NCBI RefSeq assembly: GCF_051251085.1
Contig: NZ_JBPCZH010000003.1
Span: forward strand, 1-64,000
Length of the DNA: 64,000 bases
DNA from: Cernens ardua
GTDB lineage: Bacteria; Pseudomonadota; Gammaproteobacteria; Pseudomonadales; Halomonadaceae
Reading direction: 5' to 3'
The notes beneath the pieces are model-generated. The model saw only the letters and a program-made list of their open reading frames with translations. It was not told the origin of the DNA and did no database searches. Shown here in pieces: positions 34,318 to 44,120 of the stretch. Position 1 is the stretch's first letter; the number at the start of each line of letters is the position of its first letter. Made by a program: the position numbers and the translations under genes.

Positions 34318-35808
34318 TCAATCATGATCGATCTGTGATGCATTCCATCCCCCACCCAGGGCAGCGATCAACTTCGCAGAAGCAATAAGCTGTTCGCTCT
34401 TCAATTGCAATACATTCTGCTGCTGGGAAATACTGGAAGCCTGTGTAGTAGCGACATCCAGATAATTGATCATACCGGCAAGATACTGGTTATAGGTAAC
34501 ACGCGCAGATTCCTCATAGTTCTGCGCTGCATTGGCTGCAGTGGCAATCTCATCCTGTAACGTGTTGAGTTGTACCAGATTATCTTCTACATCGCCCAAC
34601 GCGGTCAGTACTGTCTGCCGATAATTTGCTACCTGCGCATCATAGGTCGCCCGCGCCTTTGCTACGGCCTGTTGAGTGGCACCACCACTGAATATGGACT
34701 CTGTCAGCGAAGGCCCCAGCGACCAAAAGCGGTGAGCAATTGAGAAGAGTTTGGAAATACCGGTTGCTTGATACCCTCCATTGGCCGACAAGGTCAGATC
34801 CGGATAATAACCGGCAATAGCAACACCGATCGCGGCATTGGCCGCTGCAACATTACGTTCAGCAGCAGCAATATCGGGGCGTCGTTGTAACAATGTGGAA
34901 GGGATACCTACGGGAATTTTCGGCACCTGAACGGAGTAATTACTGATTACCGGCAAGCTGAATTCGGAAGGCGCTTTACCTATCAGAATCGCGATAGCAT
35001 GTTCGTACTGGGCTCTTTGCCACTGAAGATCAAACCGTGAGGATTGTGCACTATCCAATGTGGCCTGTGCCTGTGCCACATCAGCACTGGTTTTTTGACC
35101 GCCATTGTAGAGATTACGTGTGACTTGAACATAGCGTTGATAATTACGAATGGTTTGATCATAGAGCGCCATGCGCTGATCCAGAATACGTAAGGAAAAG
35201 TAGTCCTGCACCAGACTGGATTGTGCACTTAGCGTCGCATTGGCCAAATCTGCCGCGCTTGCCTGCGCATTGGCATTTTCTTCCTGATCCGTACGGCGCA
35301 GTTTACCCCAGAGATCCAGTTCCCAACTGGCTTCAAGTTGCGTTGTCCCGGAATCAATATGCCCATCAGATCGTGAACTGCTCACACTGCTACTACTGTT
35401 TGTACTACTACGGGTGGCGCTCCCATCAAAACTGAGAGAAGGATACAGATTGGCACGTGCACTACCCGCTGTCGCCAAGGCCTCACGATATTGAGCTGCA
35501 TATTGCGCTACATTCTGATTCGATATTTCAACCTGACTTACCAGATGATCAAGGACAGGATCCTGATAGATTGTCCACCAGTTTCCTTTGATGGCATCAT
35601 CCCGCGGAGTGGACTGAGACCACCCGGGTGCCTCCTTATAGGTGATTCCGGTATTGACAGTGGGCCGGTGGTAATTCGGGCCTACTGTCATACAGCCAGC
35701 AAGGCTCAAAACCCCAAATGATAGAACCAGTGGCACCAAACTCCTTGCCCAGCGTTTCTCCAGCGCTGACTCAGAGCATTTTCCTGTTCTCATCAGTATA
35801 TTGTTCAT
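34318..35808 (-). CDS. NodT-family outer-membrane efflux lipoprotein
   Basis: TolC-like outer-membrane channel for the RND pump encoded just upstream. An N-terminal lipobox (LAGC) follows a hydrophobic stretch, then VGPNYHRPTV, typical of the NodT family. A Ser-rich stretch of about 25 residues lies near residues 128-154 (RSSTNSSSSVSSSRSDG), before ASWELDLWGKLRR. The start is the ATG at 35808, which overlaps the mdtC-like stop as TGATG. The length of 496 residues is normal. It is the last gene of a four-gene pump operon with mdtA, mdtB and mdtC homologues. Confidence 0.9.
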   Translation of the reverse strand: MNNILMRTGKCSESALEKRWARSLVPLVLSFGVLSLAGCMTVGPNYHRPTVNTGITYKEAPGWSQSTPRDDAIKGNWWTIYQDPVLDHLVSQVEISNQNVAQYAAQYREALATAGSARANLYPSLSFDGSATRSSTNSSSSVSSSRSDGHIDSGTTQLEASWELDLWGKLRRTDQEENANAQASAADLANATLSAQSSLVQDYFSLRILDQRMALYDQTIRNYQRYVQVTRNLYNGGQKTSADVAQAQATLDSAQSSRFDLQWQRAQYEHAIAILIGKAPSEFSLPVISNYSVQVPKIPVGIPSTLLQRRPDIAAAERNVAAANAAIGVAIAGYYPDLTLSANGGYQATGISKLFSIAHRFWSLGPSLTESIFSGGATQQAVAKARATYDAQVANYRQTVLTALGDVEDNLVQLNTLQDEIATAANAAQNYEESARVTYNQYLAGMINYLDVATTQASSISQQQNVLQLKSEQLIASAKLIAALGGGWNASQIDHD

Positions 35809-38800
35809 CAAGAGTGGCTCTCCGAGTGATGCATGACACGGTGCTGCCACCAATGCCTGACCCGTTGACCAAAACGGTCAAGATAAAGGTAAACCACCGG
35901 GGTGGTATAGAGTGTTAACACCTGGCTAACTAACAGACCTCCACAGATCGCAATGCCCAGTGGTTGGCGCAAGCCTGCGTCACCTCGGCTTTCAAGCATC
36001 ATGGGCAACGCGCCGAAAAAAGCAGCCAGCGAGGTCATAAGGATAGGACGAAAACGCAACCGGCATGCTTCTATAACGGCGGCCTCGGCACCAGACTGAT
36101 GAGACCGCTCATAATCAATTGCAAAATCCACCATCATGATGGCGTTTTTCTTCACAATACCAATCAACAATAGAATACCAATGAGAGCAATCACCGTCAG
36201 TTGCGTACCAGTCATCATCATCAACAAGAGCGCCCCGATCCCCGCTGATGGCAGAGTCGAGAGAATCGTGATCGGATGAATCAGATTTTCGTATAACATG
36301 CCCAGGACGATATACATGGTGATTAGCGCTGCCAAAATCAGCCAGGGCATAGTGGATAGCAGACTTTGGAACGCCTGCGCGGTTCCCGAATAACTGGTAT
36401 GTATAGCATCGGGCAAGCCAAGTTTGACGATTGCCTGTTGAACCGCGTCCTCTGCCTGTTCGAGAGAATAACCATCCGAAAGATTGAAAGCTATCGTACT
36501 CGTTGCAGTCTGATTCTGGTGATTGACAGAAAGGGGTGCTGTCGCCGAACGGAACTGGCAGAACGCCGAAAGCGGAATGCGTTCACCACGATCATTGATG
36601 ACATAAAGTCGCTTCAGAGTCTCTGGGCTCTGAGCATACTTCGGCATGACATCCAATACGATATAATATTGGTTAAGAAGCTGGTACATTTTGGCAATAT
36701 CGCTCTCGGCAAACGCATCGCCAAGGAACGTATCCAGGATCTTCGGTGTTATCCCATAACGCTTTGCCAGATTACGATTGATCTCCAGATAAGCCTCTGG
36801 CCCACCATTCTGAGCATCGCTGTCCACCCCGGAAAGCTGAGGAAGTTTTTGTAGGGCGGCATAGACCTTGGGTGTCCAGGTTTGCAGTGTACTCAGGCTA
36901 TCTGACTGAAGACTATATTGGTAGGTGGCATTGGCACTTCGCCCGCCAATGTGAAGGTCCTGAGCAGGCATGAAGAACATATGAGCCCCAGCACTGTGTC
37001 GGGTCAGGGCTGTCAGCTGATTGGCAATTTCCTGAGCAGAATCCGATCGCTCATTCAGAGGTTTTAGCGTGATGAAAAAGTTGGCCGTATTACGCGACCC
37101 AAAATGTCCTGAACCAGTAGAGGCTACCACACTTTCCACAGCAGGGTTCTGACGAATCTTTTCACTAAACTGCTGCATCAAGGGACTAAGCGCCTGATAT
37201 GAGGTGCCTTGATCCATACGCAACATCCCCATCAGAATCCCGGTATCCTGATCCGGGAAAAAGCCCTTCTGAACAGTCATATAGAGATAACCGTTTAGCC
37301 CTATCGTTGCCAGAAGAACGAGCAGTATCAGCTTTCGCCATTCAAGTGCCCATAGGAGGGAGCGATGATACAGCATCGCCAACCCTGACAATACACGCTC
37401 GATCGCGCGGTCCACCATAGCCAAAAGCCCCTTGCCACGCATTGCAGGACCGTCTTGTCCTTTAAGCAGCAGGGAGCACAACATGGGTGTCAGGGTGAGG
37501 GAAACCACCAGGGAAACCACCAGGGAAACCGATAGCGTGACCGCAAACTCACGAAACAACCGGCCAATAATGCCCCCCATCAGCAGAATCGGGATGAATA
37601 CAGCAATAAGCGATAATGTCATCGCCAACACTGTAAAACCGACTTCTTTAGCCCCCTGAATGGCTGCCTTCAAGGGGCGCATCCCTTCCTCCAGATGGCG
37701 GGAAATATTTTCTAGCACCACGATAGCATCATCGACCACAAACCCTGTCGCGACAATAAGTGCCATCAACGAAAGATTGTCGAGGCTGAAGCCAAGGATG
37801 TACATGACCGCACAGCTGCCCACAAGAGAGACAGGCAACGCAATCGCCGGGATAATCATGGCCCGCCAGTTACGCAAAAACAGCAATACCACCAAAATGA
37901 CCAGTCCTACGGCCAATACCAGTGTCTCTTCTGTCGAATGTAGAGAAGAACGAATCGTGGTAGAACGATCTATCACAAGATTCAGGTGAACATCCGAAGG
38001 TAGTTGCGCTTGTAACGACGGTAGCAGTGCTTTAATCGCATCCACGGTCTGCAATACATTAGCATCAGAGGACTGGGTTACCTGAAGTGCAATGGCCGGC
38101 CGATTATTGTAGTAACCAGAGGTATAAATGCTTTGAACGGAATCATAAACGTGGGCGACATCCCCCAATGTTACTGCCTTGCCTGAACGATAGCTCACGA
38201 CGATCTGACGATAGGCAGAGGCTTTAAGCAGCTGACCATTGTCTTCAATCCACCAATGCGTATTCTCCCCTTGCAAGCTCCCCTTGGCGATCGAAGTAGT
38301 GGCATTTCTAATGGCCGAGGCCACGGTACTTAATGCGATTCCATAATGCGTAAGCTGTTGTGGATTCATGTCAACACGTACAGCCGGTAAAGCACTCCCG
38401 CGTAGCGTAATCTCCCCCACACCACTGACTTGAGCAATTTTCTGTTCCAGCTCATTGGAAGCCATTTGATACAGGCTACTCGTAGATCGATCGGGGGACG
38501 TCATGGCCAACATCAAAATGGGTGCATTCGAGGGGTTGGCTTTATGATAGGTGGGCAGCTGATTCATCGAACTGGGCAACAATGAACGCGCTGAGTTGAT
38601 GGCTGCCTGTACATCACGGGCAGCACCGTTGATATTACGGCTGAGATCAAACTGGATGATGATACTTGTCGAGCCCTGTGAGCTACTCGATGTCATCTCG
38701 GTAATACCAGCGATCTGCCCCATGGCGCGCTCCAACGGCGATGCAACCGTCGCTGCCATGGTTTCCGGGCTTGCGCCAGACAGGCTCGCACTGACCACTA

Positions 38801-38927
38801 TCGTGGGAAAAGCCACCTGTGGCAGGGGTGCCACAGGCATCAGGTTATACCCCAGCCATCCAAGGAGTACGACTGAAAAACTCAATAACAGCGTTGCCAC
38901 ACGTCGACGGACAAAAAGCTCGATCAT
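35808..38927 (-). CDS. mdtC: RND efflux pump permease subunit, MdtC-like
   Basis: Proton-driven inner-membrane drug exporter of the HAE1 family, 1039 residues with 12 transmembrane helices. The proton-relay acid pair appears in GFVVDDAIVVLENISR (about residue 400). The docking loop KRLYVINDRGERIPLSAFC has normal length. It is adjacent to a second, different RND gene. In E. coli MdtB and MdtC form a heterotrimer, and the same is likely here. The gene ends in the TGATG that starts the outer-membrane factor. The substrate cannot be inferred; MdtABC exports bile salts and novobiocin in E. coli. Confidence 0.88.
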   Translation of the reverse strand: MIELFVRRRVATLLLSFSVVLLGWLGYNLMPVAPLPQVAFPTIVVSASLSGASPETMAATVASPLERAMGQIAGITEMTSSSSQGSTSIIIQFDLSRNINGAARDVQAAINSARSLLPSSMNQLPTYHKANPSNAPILMLAMTSPDRSTSSLYQMASNELEQKIAQVSGVGEITLRGSALPAVRVDMNPQQLTHYGIALSTVASAIRNATTSIAKGSLQGENTHWWIEDNGQLLKASAYRQIVVSYRSGKAVTLGDVAHVYDSVQSIYTSGYYNNRPAIALQVTQSSDANVLQTVDAIKALLPSLQAQLPSDVHLNLVIDRSTTIRSSLHSTEETLVLAVGLVILVVLLFLRNWRAMIIPAIALPVSLVGSCAVMYILGFSLDNLSLMALIVATGFVVDDAIVVLENISRHLEEGMRPLKAAIQGAKEVGFTVLAMTLSLIAVFIPILLMGGIIGRLFREFAVTLSVSLVVSLVVSLTLTPMLCSLLLKGQDGPAMRGKGLLAMVDRAIERVLSGLAMLYHRSLLWALEWRKLILLVLLATIGLNGYLYMTVQKGFFPDQDTGILMGMLRMDQGTSYQALSPLMQQFSEKIRQNPAVESVVASTGSGHFGSRNTANFFITLKPLNERSDSAQEIANQLTALTRHSAGAHMFFMPAQDLHIGGRSANATYQYSLQSDSLSTLQTWTPKVYAALQKLPQLSGVDSDAQNGGPEAYLEINRNLAKRYGITPKILDTFLGDAFAESDIAKMYQLLNQYYIVLDVMPKYAQSPETLKRLYVINDRGERIPLSAFCQFRSATAPLSVNHQNQTATSTIAFNLSDGYSLEQAEDAVQQAIVKLGLPDAIHTSYSGTAQAFQSLLSTMPWLILAALITMYIVLGMLYENLIHPITILSTLPSAGIGALLLMMMTGTQLTVIALIGILLLIGIVKKNAIMMVDFAIDYERSHQSGAEAAVIEACRLRFRPILMTSLAAFFGALPMMLESRGDAGLRQPLGIAICGGLLVSQVLTLYTTPVVYLYLDRFGQRVRHWWQHRVMHHSESHS

Positions 38928-38933
38928 GGGCTA

Positions 38934-41900
38934 TTAGCCTTGCTCGGAAGGAGTGGCTTCAGAAGGCCCTACCCAACGACGCAAACGTTGCGACCAACGA
39001 TCAAAAAACAGGTAAATGACCGGTGTTGTGAACAGCGTCAGCAGCTGACTGCAAATCAACCCTCCCACAATACTTAATCCCAGAGGAGTTCTCAGTTCAG
39101 CCCCCGCCCCTTGAGCCAGCATTAGCGGTAAAGCACCCAACATGGCTGCCATGGTCGTCATCAAAATGGGACGGAAGCGGAGCAGACATGCCTGATGAAT
39201 GGAAGTTCGGGCATCCAGACCTTGCTCCCGCTCACCTTCCAGCGCGAAATCAATCAACATGATGGCATTCTTTTTCACAATGCCAATCAACAGAATGATG
39301 CCAATCAACGCGATGAGATCGAAATCGGTCCCCGTCAGCATAAGCGCGAGGAAGGCACCAATACCTGCAGAGGGCAACGTCGACAAAATGGTCAGGGGAT
39401 GAATGAAGCTTTCATACAAAACGCCCAATACAACATACATCACCAAAAGTGCTGCAAGAATCAACAAGGGTGTATTGCTGTTGGCATGATAGAAGGCCGC
39501 CGCAGCGCCCTGGAAATTCAACGTGACACTTTGAGGCATGTGGATCTCCCCCTCTGCACGGGAAACCGCATCACGCGCCTGCTGCAACGAATAACCGGAC
39601 GCAATATCAAATGACATCTCAACCGCGGGCAATTGATCCAGTCTGGAATAGTTTTGATAGCCCAAGCGCTGCTCAATGGAGGCCACGCTGCTCAAGCGTA
39701 CCATCGGCGTATCGGTCGTACTCGATGAGCTGCTTGAAGATGAGCTGCTCCCACTCGAAGAGCTATCACTTGAAGAGCTGCTGGATGAGTTACTTGTAGA
39801 GGATGAGCTCGAACTGCTCGAAGAACTCAATCCACTCGCCGTCCCGTTATCGGGGTTGCTTCCCGCAAGATACAGATGATCCAGGTCAGCAGGGGACATC
39901 CGGTATTGGGGAGCCACCTCCAGGACAACACGATACTGATTGGATTGTGTATAAATCGTCGAGATCAGGCGCTGACCGTAGGCATTATAGAGAGCCGTAT
40001 CGATATCCGAAGCCGTGATGCCATAACGTGCAGCCAATTGACGATTAATCCGAATGTACGTGACCGGCGCCTGATTCTGCAGATTGCTGACTACCCCTCT
40101 TAACTCGGGTTGACGCGCCAAAGCTGCCGCCAGTTTAGGTGCCCATTCATTGAGAGTAGAACGATCAGTTGAGTCCAGTGTCAATTGATACTGGCTGGGG
40201 GTATTCAGCGTATCCACGGATAAATCTTGCCCAGCCGTTATATAAAGCGCAATGCCAGGAATACTGGCCGCCTCCTGACGAAGATGCTGGATGACTTCCT
40301 CTGCACTTTCACTACGCTGAGAAAACGGTTTCAACTCAATCTGCAAGCGACCAATGTTAGGGGCATAATTAACCCCATCGACACCAATAATAGAGCTGAC
40401 AGCGGATACATTGGGATCTTTCTGGATCATCTGAGCAATCATTTGCTGCCGTTTACCCATCTCTTCAAAAGAGATCCCTTGCGGTGCAATAGTCGTTCCT
40501 TCGATCAGCCCAATATCCTGATTGGGGAAAAAACCCTTGGGTATCGTGACATAAAGCACGGCTGTCGCCACAACGGTCAACGTAGCGGCCAACAGGGTAA
40601 TTCGCTGGTGATCCAGGACCCAAGTCAGCCCCTTGTCATAAAACTGTACTAATCGCTCGAACTGGTGATCAGCCCACTGAGCAAGGCGCCCTTTCGAAGA
40701 CTCTTTAACATTAGTCAGCAAGTAGGCACAGAGCATGGGGGTCAATGTCAATGAGACGACCATCGAGACAAGAATCGAGACAGCCAAGGTAATGGCAAAT
40801 TCACGGAAGAGCCGCCCCACAATATCCCCCATAAAAAGCAAGGGAATCAGTACGGCGATCAGGGAGAGTGTCAGCGATATGATGGTGAAGCCAATCTGCT
40901 GGCTCCCGTTCAATGCCGCTTGCATGGGAGGCTCCCCTTCCTCCATGCGTCGCTGAATATTCTCTACCACCACAATGGCATCATCGATGACAAAACCGGT
41001 TGCGATGGTCAGCGCCATTAGCGTCAGGTTGTTGAGACTGAAACCGGCGAGGTACATCACTCCAAAGGTACCTACGAGAGACAGCGGAACGGCCACACTG
41101 GGGATCAGCGTGGATGATAAACGGCGCAGGAAGATAAAACACACCATTACAACCAGCGCTACCGAGAGCAGCATTTCGAACTGAACATCACTGATCGAGG
41201 CACGGATCGTCTGCGTTCGGTCACTCAACACCTTGACGTTAACAGCCGCGGGGAGCGAGGCCTTGAGACTGGGCAGGAGTGCCTTGACGCTATTCACCAC
41301 ATCAATAACATTCGCACCCGGCTGACGTTGTATGCTCACAATAATGGCAGGGGAACCATTGGCATTAGCTCCCTGATAACTGTTTTCAGGTGCACGGGCA
41401 AGTGTTGCGACATCACCCAGCGTAATCGCTTTGCCATTGTGATATGTCAGGATCAGGCGGGCATATTCATCGGCCGATTCCAGCTGATCATTCGCATCAA
41501 TGCTGATTGAATGATTGGGGCCATCGAAGCCCCCTTTGGAACCATTGACGTTCTGTTCATTAATGGTGTTATAGATATCTTCGAGTGTCAGATGATATTC
41601 AGCCAATGCATCCGGATTGGCCCGTATTTGCACAGCAGGTTTGTGCCCCCCCGAAAGCGTTACCAATCCAACACCGGATATCTGTGACAGCTTCAGCATA
41701 ACCCGGTTATTGACCAGATCCTGTACCTCGGTGAGTGGAAGTTCGTTAGACGTAACCGCCAACGTCATCACGGGAGGGTCAGCCGGATTGATGCGTTTGT
41801 AGGTAGGAGGATCGGGTAGATCACTGGGCAAGAGATTATTGGCCGAGTTGATGGCCTCCTGAACCTCTTGTTCATCTTCATCCAGCGAGGTATTCAACCC

Positions 41901-42188
41901 GAACGTGAGCGTAATGGTCGATGCCCCGCCGGTACTATTCGAATACATCTGGCTAAGACCCGCCATTTCACCCAGATAACGTTCGAGAGGGGCCGTGATA
42001 TTGGTTTGGACAACATCGGGTCCGGCCCCGGGATACTGAGCAGTCACCTGAATGGTCGGATAATCCACTTCAGGAAGTGCCGAAACACTCAACTCACGAT
42101 AGGAAAACAGGCCTGTGCAAAGGAACGCCGCCATCAGTAGCAGCGTGGCTATAGGCCGTTGTATAAAAAGTCGAGAGGGATTCATCAA
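38934..42188 (-). CDS. mdtB: RND efflux pump permease subunit with poly-serine insert, MdtB-like
   Basis: Second RND permease, 1084 residues, expected to pair with the MdtC-like subunit. The acid pair is intact in GFVIDDAIVVVENIQRR. Residues about 784-824 (39717-39840) are a Ser-rich insert with roughly 32 serines, broken only by T, N, D and G, placed between HLYLAGSNPDNG and TPMVRLSSVAS. In other RND pumps this point is a short loop of the docking domain, near the contact with the outer-membrane channel. The serine codons are mixed (AGC, TCA, TCT, TCG). The frame stays open on both sides, so this is a true protein insertion. The start overlaps mdtA as ATGA. Confidence 0.9.
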   Translation of the reverse strand: MMNPSRLFIQRPIATLLLMAAFLCTGLFSYRELSVSALPEVDYPTIQVTAQYPGAGPDVVQTNITAPLERYLGEMAGLSQMYSNSTGGASTITLTFGLNTSLDEDEQEVQEAINSANNLLPSDLPDPPTYKRINPADPPVMTLAVTSNELPLTEVQDLVNNRVMLKLSQISGVGLVTLSGGHKPAVQIRANPDALAEYHLTLEDIYNTINEQNVNGSKGGFDGPNHSISIDANDQLESADEYARLILTYHNGKAITLGDVATLARAPENSYQGANANGSPAIIVSIQRQPGANVIDVVNSVKALLPSLKASLPAAVNVKVLSDRTQTIRASISDVQFEMLLSVALVVMVCFIFLRRLSSTLIPSVAVPLSLVGTFGVMYLAGFSLNNLTLMALTIATGFVIDDAIVVVENIQRRMEEGEPPMQAALNGSQQIGFTIISLTLSLIAVLIPLLFMGDIVGRLFREFAITLAVSILVSMVVSLTLTPMLCAYLLTNVKESSKGRLAQWADHQFERLVQFYDKGLTWVLDHQRITLLAATLTVVATAVLYVTIPKGFFPNQDIGLIEGTTIAPQGISFEEMGKRQQMIAQMIQKDPNVSAVSSIIGVDGVNYAPNIGRLQIELKPFSQRSESAEEVIQHLRQEAASIPGIALYITAGQDLSVDTLNTPSQYQLTLDSTDRSTLNEWAPKLAAALARQPELRGVVSNLQNQAPVTYIRINRQLAARYGITASDIDTALYNAYGQRLISTIYTQSNQYRVVLEVAPQYRMSPADLDHLYLAGSNPDNGTASGLSSSSSSSSSSTSNSSSSSSSDSSSSGSSSSSSSSSSTTDTPMVRLSSVASIEQRLGYQNYSRLDQLPAVEMSFDIASGYSLQQARDAVSRAEGEIHMPQSVTLNFQGAAAAFYHANSNTPLLILAALLVMYVVLGVLYESFIHPLTILSTLPSAGIGAFLALMLTGTDFDLIALIGIILLIGIVKKNAIMLIDFALEGEREQGLDARTSIHQACLLRFRPILMTTMAAMLGALPLMLAQGAGAELRTPLGLSIVGGLICSQLLTLFTTPVIYLFFDRWSQRLRRWVGPSEATPSEQG

Positions 42189-43396
42189 TGCCCGCCATTG
42201 GAGCCGCTATTGGAAGATGCCCCTGACTGATGCTCGTCAGACGAGTCATCAGATTGCACGGGATTAACCTTGGCACCGTCTGTCAGATTATCAACACCAC
42301 GGGTAACCACTCGATCCCCGGCCTTCAGCCCTTTAGTAACAGCAACATTGTTGTTGCCTGCATTTGGCCCCTCAGTAATCATCTGCTTATGGACTACATT
42401 CTGAGCATTGACGACATAAACGAAGTTGCCGGCATCACTCAGCTGGATAGCTGCTTCCGGAACGACTGCCACATCATTTAACTCACCAATATTCAACACT
42501 ACATTGACATACTGGTTAGGAAAAAGGCGATCATCCTTATTGGGGAAGAGCGCTTTCAGCTCCACGCTTCCTGTCGCAGTATCGATACTATTGCTCAAAT
42601 AATGAACTTCCCCTTTGGCAATCTCTGTCGAACCATCCGAGCTCATGACGGCGACAGGCAAACCGTGCCCACTCCTGATCACCGGCTGGATTTGTGCAAG
42701 ATATTGTTGAGGAACACTAAATGTTACCGCAATAGGATGCGTCTGAGTAATGGCCACAATGGACGTACTATCTGCTGAAACAACATTCCCAACATCAGTC
42801 AAGCGCAAACCGACATAGCCACTGATGGGCGCAGTGATCCTACCGTAGCCAATATTGACTTCCGCAGAGTGAATTTGGGCTTCATCAGAGGCAATCAGAC
42901 CGCGGTACTGCCCTACTGTAGCGATTTGGGAGTCAAGATCCTGACGTGCCAAAGAGTTCTGTGCATAAAGGCCGCGATACCGTTGCAGGGTCAACTCGGC
43001 ATTACGGAGAAGCGCCCTGTTTTGTTCCAACTCACCCTGATATTGATTCTGGGAGGCTTGATAAGTCCGGGTATCTACAGTCGCCAATAACTGACCTTTA
43101 TTTACCCATTGACCTTCAGTGAAATTGACGCTCATTAACTCGCCGGCAATTCGACTGGTAACAGTCACGCTTTGATTGGCAGTGACAGTACCCAAGGCAT
43201 TTACCTGTACCGGCACATTCCCGGTAATGGCATTCGCTAATTGTACTGCCGTTGCAGGTCGGCCATGCGATGACTGACTCGAGCCTTGATTGCTACCGCG
43301 AAAAAAGAACCAGTATGCCGCCCCCACAATGATCAGGAGTACGATCAACCACCAAAATAAATGCTTGCGACGGGGATTTTTGTTGGTGTTATCCAC
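42185..43396 (-). CDS. mdtA: RND efflux periplasmic adaptor, MdtA-like
   Basis: Membrane fusion protein anchored by one N-terminal helix (LFWWLIVLLIIVGAAYWFFF, about residues 14-33). The lipoyl half-motif VTVTSRIAGELMSVNFTEGQWV, a coiled-coil hairpin, ITAPISGYVGLR and the C-terminal TRGVDNLTDGAKV follow in the usual order. The length of 403 residues fits MdtA. It is the first gene of mdtABC plus the outer-membrane factor and ends overlapping the next start. No two-component system (BaeSR type) is adjacent. The C-terminus is Ser/Gly-rich. Confidence 0.9.
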   Translation of the reverse strand: MDNTNKNPRRKHLFWWLIVLLIIVGAAYWFFFRGSNQGSSQSSHGRPATAVQLANAITGNVPVQVNALGTVTANQSVTVTSRIAGELMSVNFTEGQWVNKGQLLATVDTRTYQASQNQYQGELEQNRALLRNAELTLQRYRGLYAQNSLARQDLDSQIATVGQYRGLIASDEAQIHSAEVNIGYGRITAPISGYVGLRLTDVGNVVSADSTSIVAITQTHPIAVTFSVPQQYLAQIQPVIRSGHGLPVAVMSSDGSTEIAKGEVHYLSNSIDTATGSVELKALFPNKDDRLFPNQYVNVVLNIGELNDVAVVPEAAIQLSDAGNFVYVVNAQNVVHKQMITEGPNAGNNNVAVTKGLKAGDRVVTRGVDNLTDGAKVNPVQSDDSSDEHQSGASSNSGSNGGH

Positions 43397-44008
43397 TTAT
43401 GCCTCTACCGTTGACAGCTGTGATACAACCCATTCGCATTCGATCATGGGCATTTGATGCGCCTATAACTACTCAATATTCGACGTTACCGAATTCCATT
43501 ATTCCAAGTGGACATCAGACATCTCACCACCAGAACCGACTCAGAATATAGGGATATTGCGCTCTATCCTACTGGAAAAATCCCTTCATGGGCAGGAGTG
43601 ACATCTTCTTCCGAAATTCACTTTTTAAAACCACAAAGTACCATAATATTCTCTCGTTACCACGGTAAAAAAAGTGTTAAAAAAGCACAAATCATGATGA
43701 ACTCCCTCCAGACACTCTATCTATCAAAAACAGGCATCATGCATGAATGCGCTCATTTGTGAGGAAGCAGGTCAATAACACCCCAAGCCTTGCAGATCCA
43801 GGCCTGTGCCATACTGCCAATAGGCCAAGAAATCGCTCCAACCACATTTTGCTGGACTTGATTGATTTTTATCGCCAGAAAATGGGGTCAACTCTCAATG
43901 TTATTCAGGATAGTTAGAGAATAGCAGAAACATCCAATACCGGAATACTCAGCTAAACATTTCTTCTACAGTTTATTCTGCAAATACGCTCATTTGGATC
44001 GTCGACAG
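43397..44008. other. intergenic region upstream of mdtA
   Basis: About 600 bp with no gene I can support. A frame of 84 codons at 43508-43762 lacks a Shine-Dalgarno and any recognised motif. It must contain the mdtA promoter, but I could not place one. The right part is A/T-rich. Confidence 0.25.
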
Positions 44009-44049
44009 AAAAAAGGCCTGTGGACAATATTTCTTATCCACAGGCCTTT
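44009..44049 (-). terminator. intrinsic terminator of the ansP-like gene
   Basis: On the minus strand AAAGGCCTGTGGA pairs with TCCACAGGCCTTT (44012-44024 with 44037-44049) and is followed by a run of six T residues (A residues 44009-44014 on plus). It lies about 70 bp downstream of the permease stop. Confidence 0.9.
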
Positions 44050-44120
44050 AGCGTAATAACCGCCATTCATCAAATGAACAGGATGCCACTTAAGCGGAAA
44101 ACCTTCTATTCACTTTAAAT

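Noticed and set aside
39676..39879. Leu/Glu-rich plus-strand frame opposite the MdtB-like gene
   Set aside because: It is the antisense shadow of the poly-serine insert.
43508..43762. 84-codon plus-strand frame upstream of mdtA
   Set aside because: No Shine-Dalgarno, no motif, and composition like the surrounding intergenic DNA.
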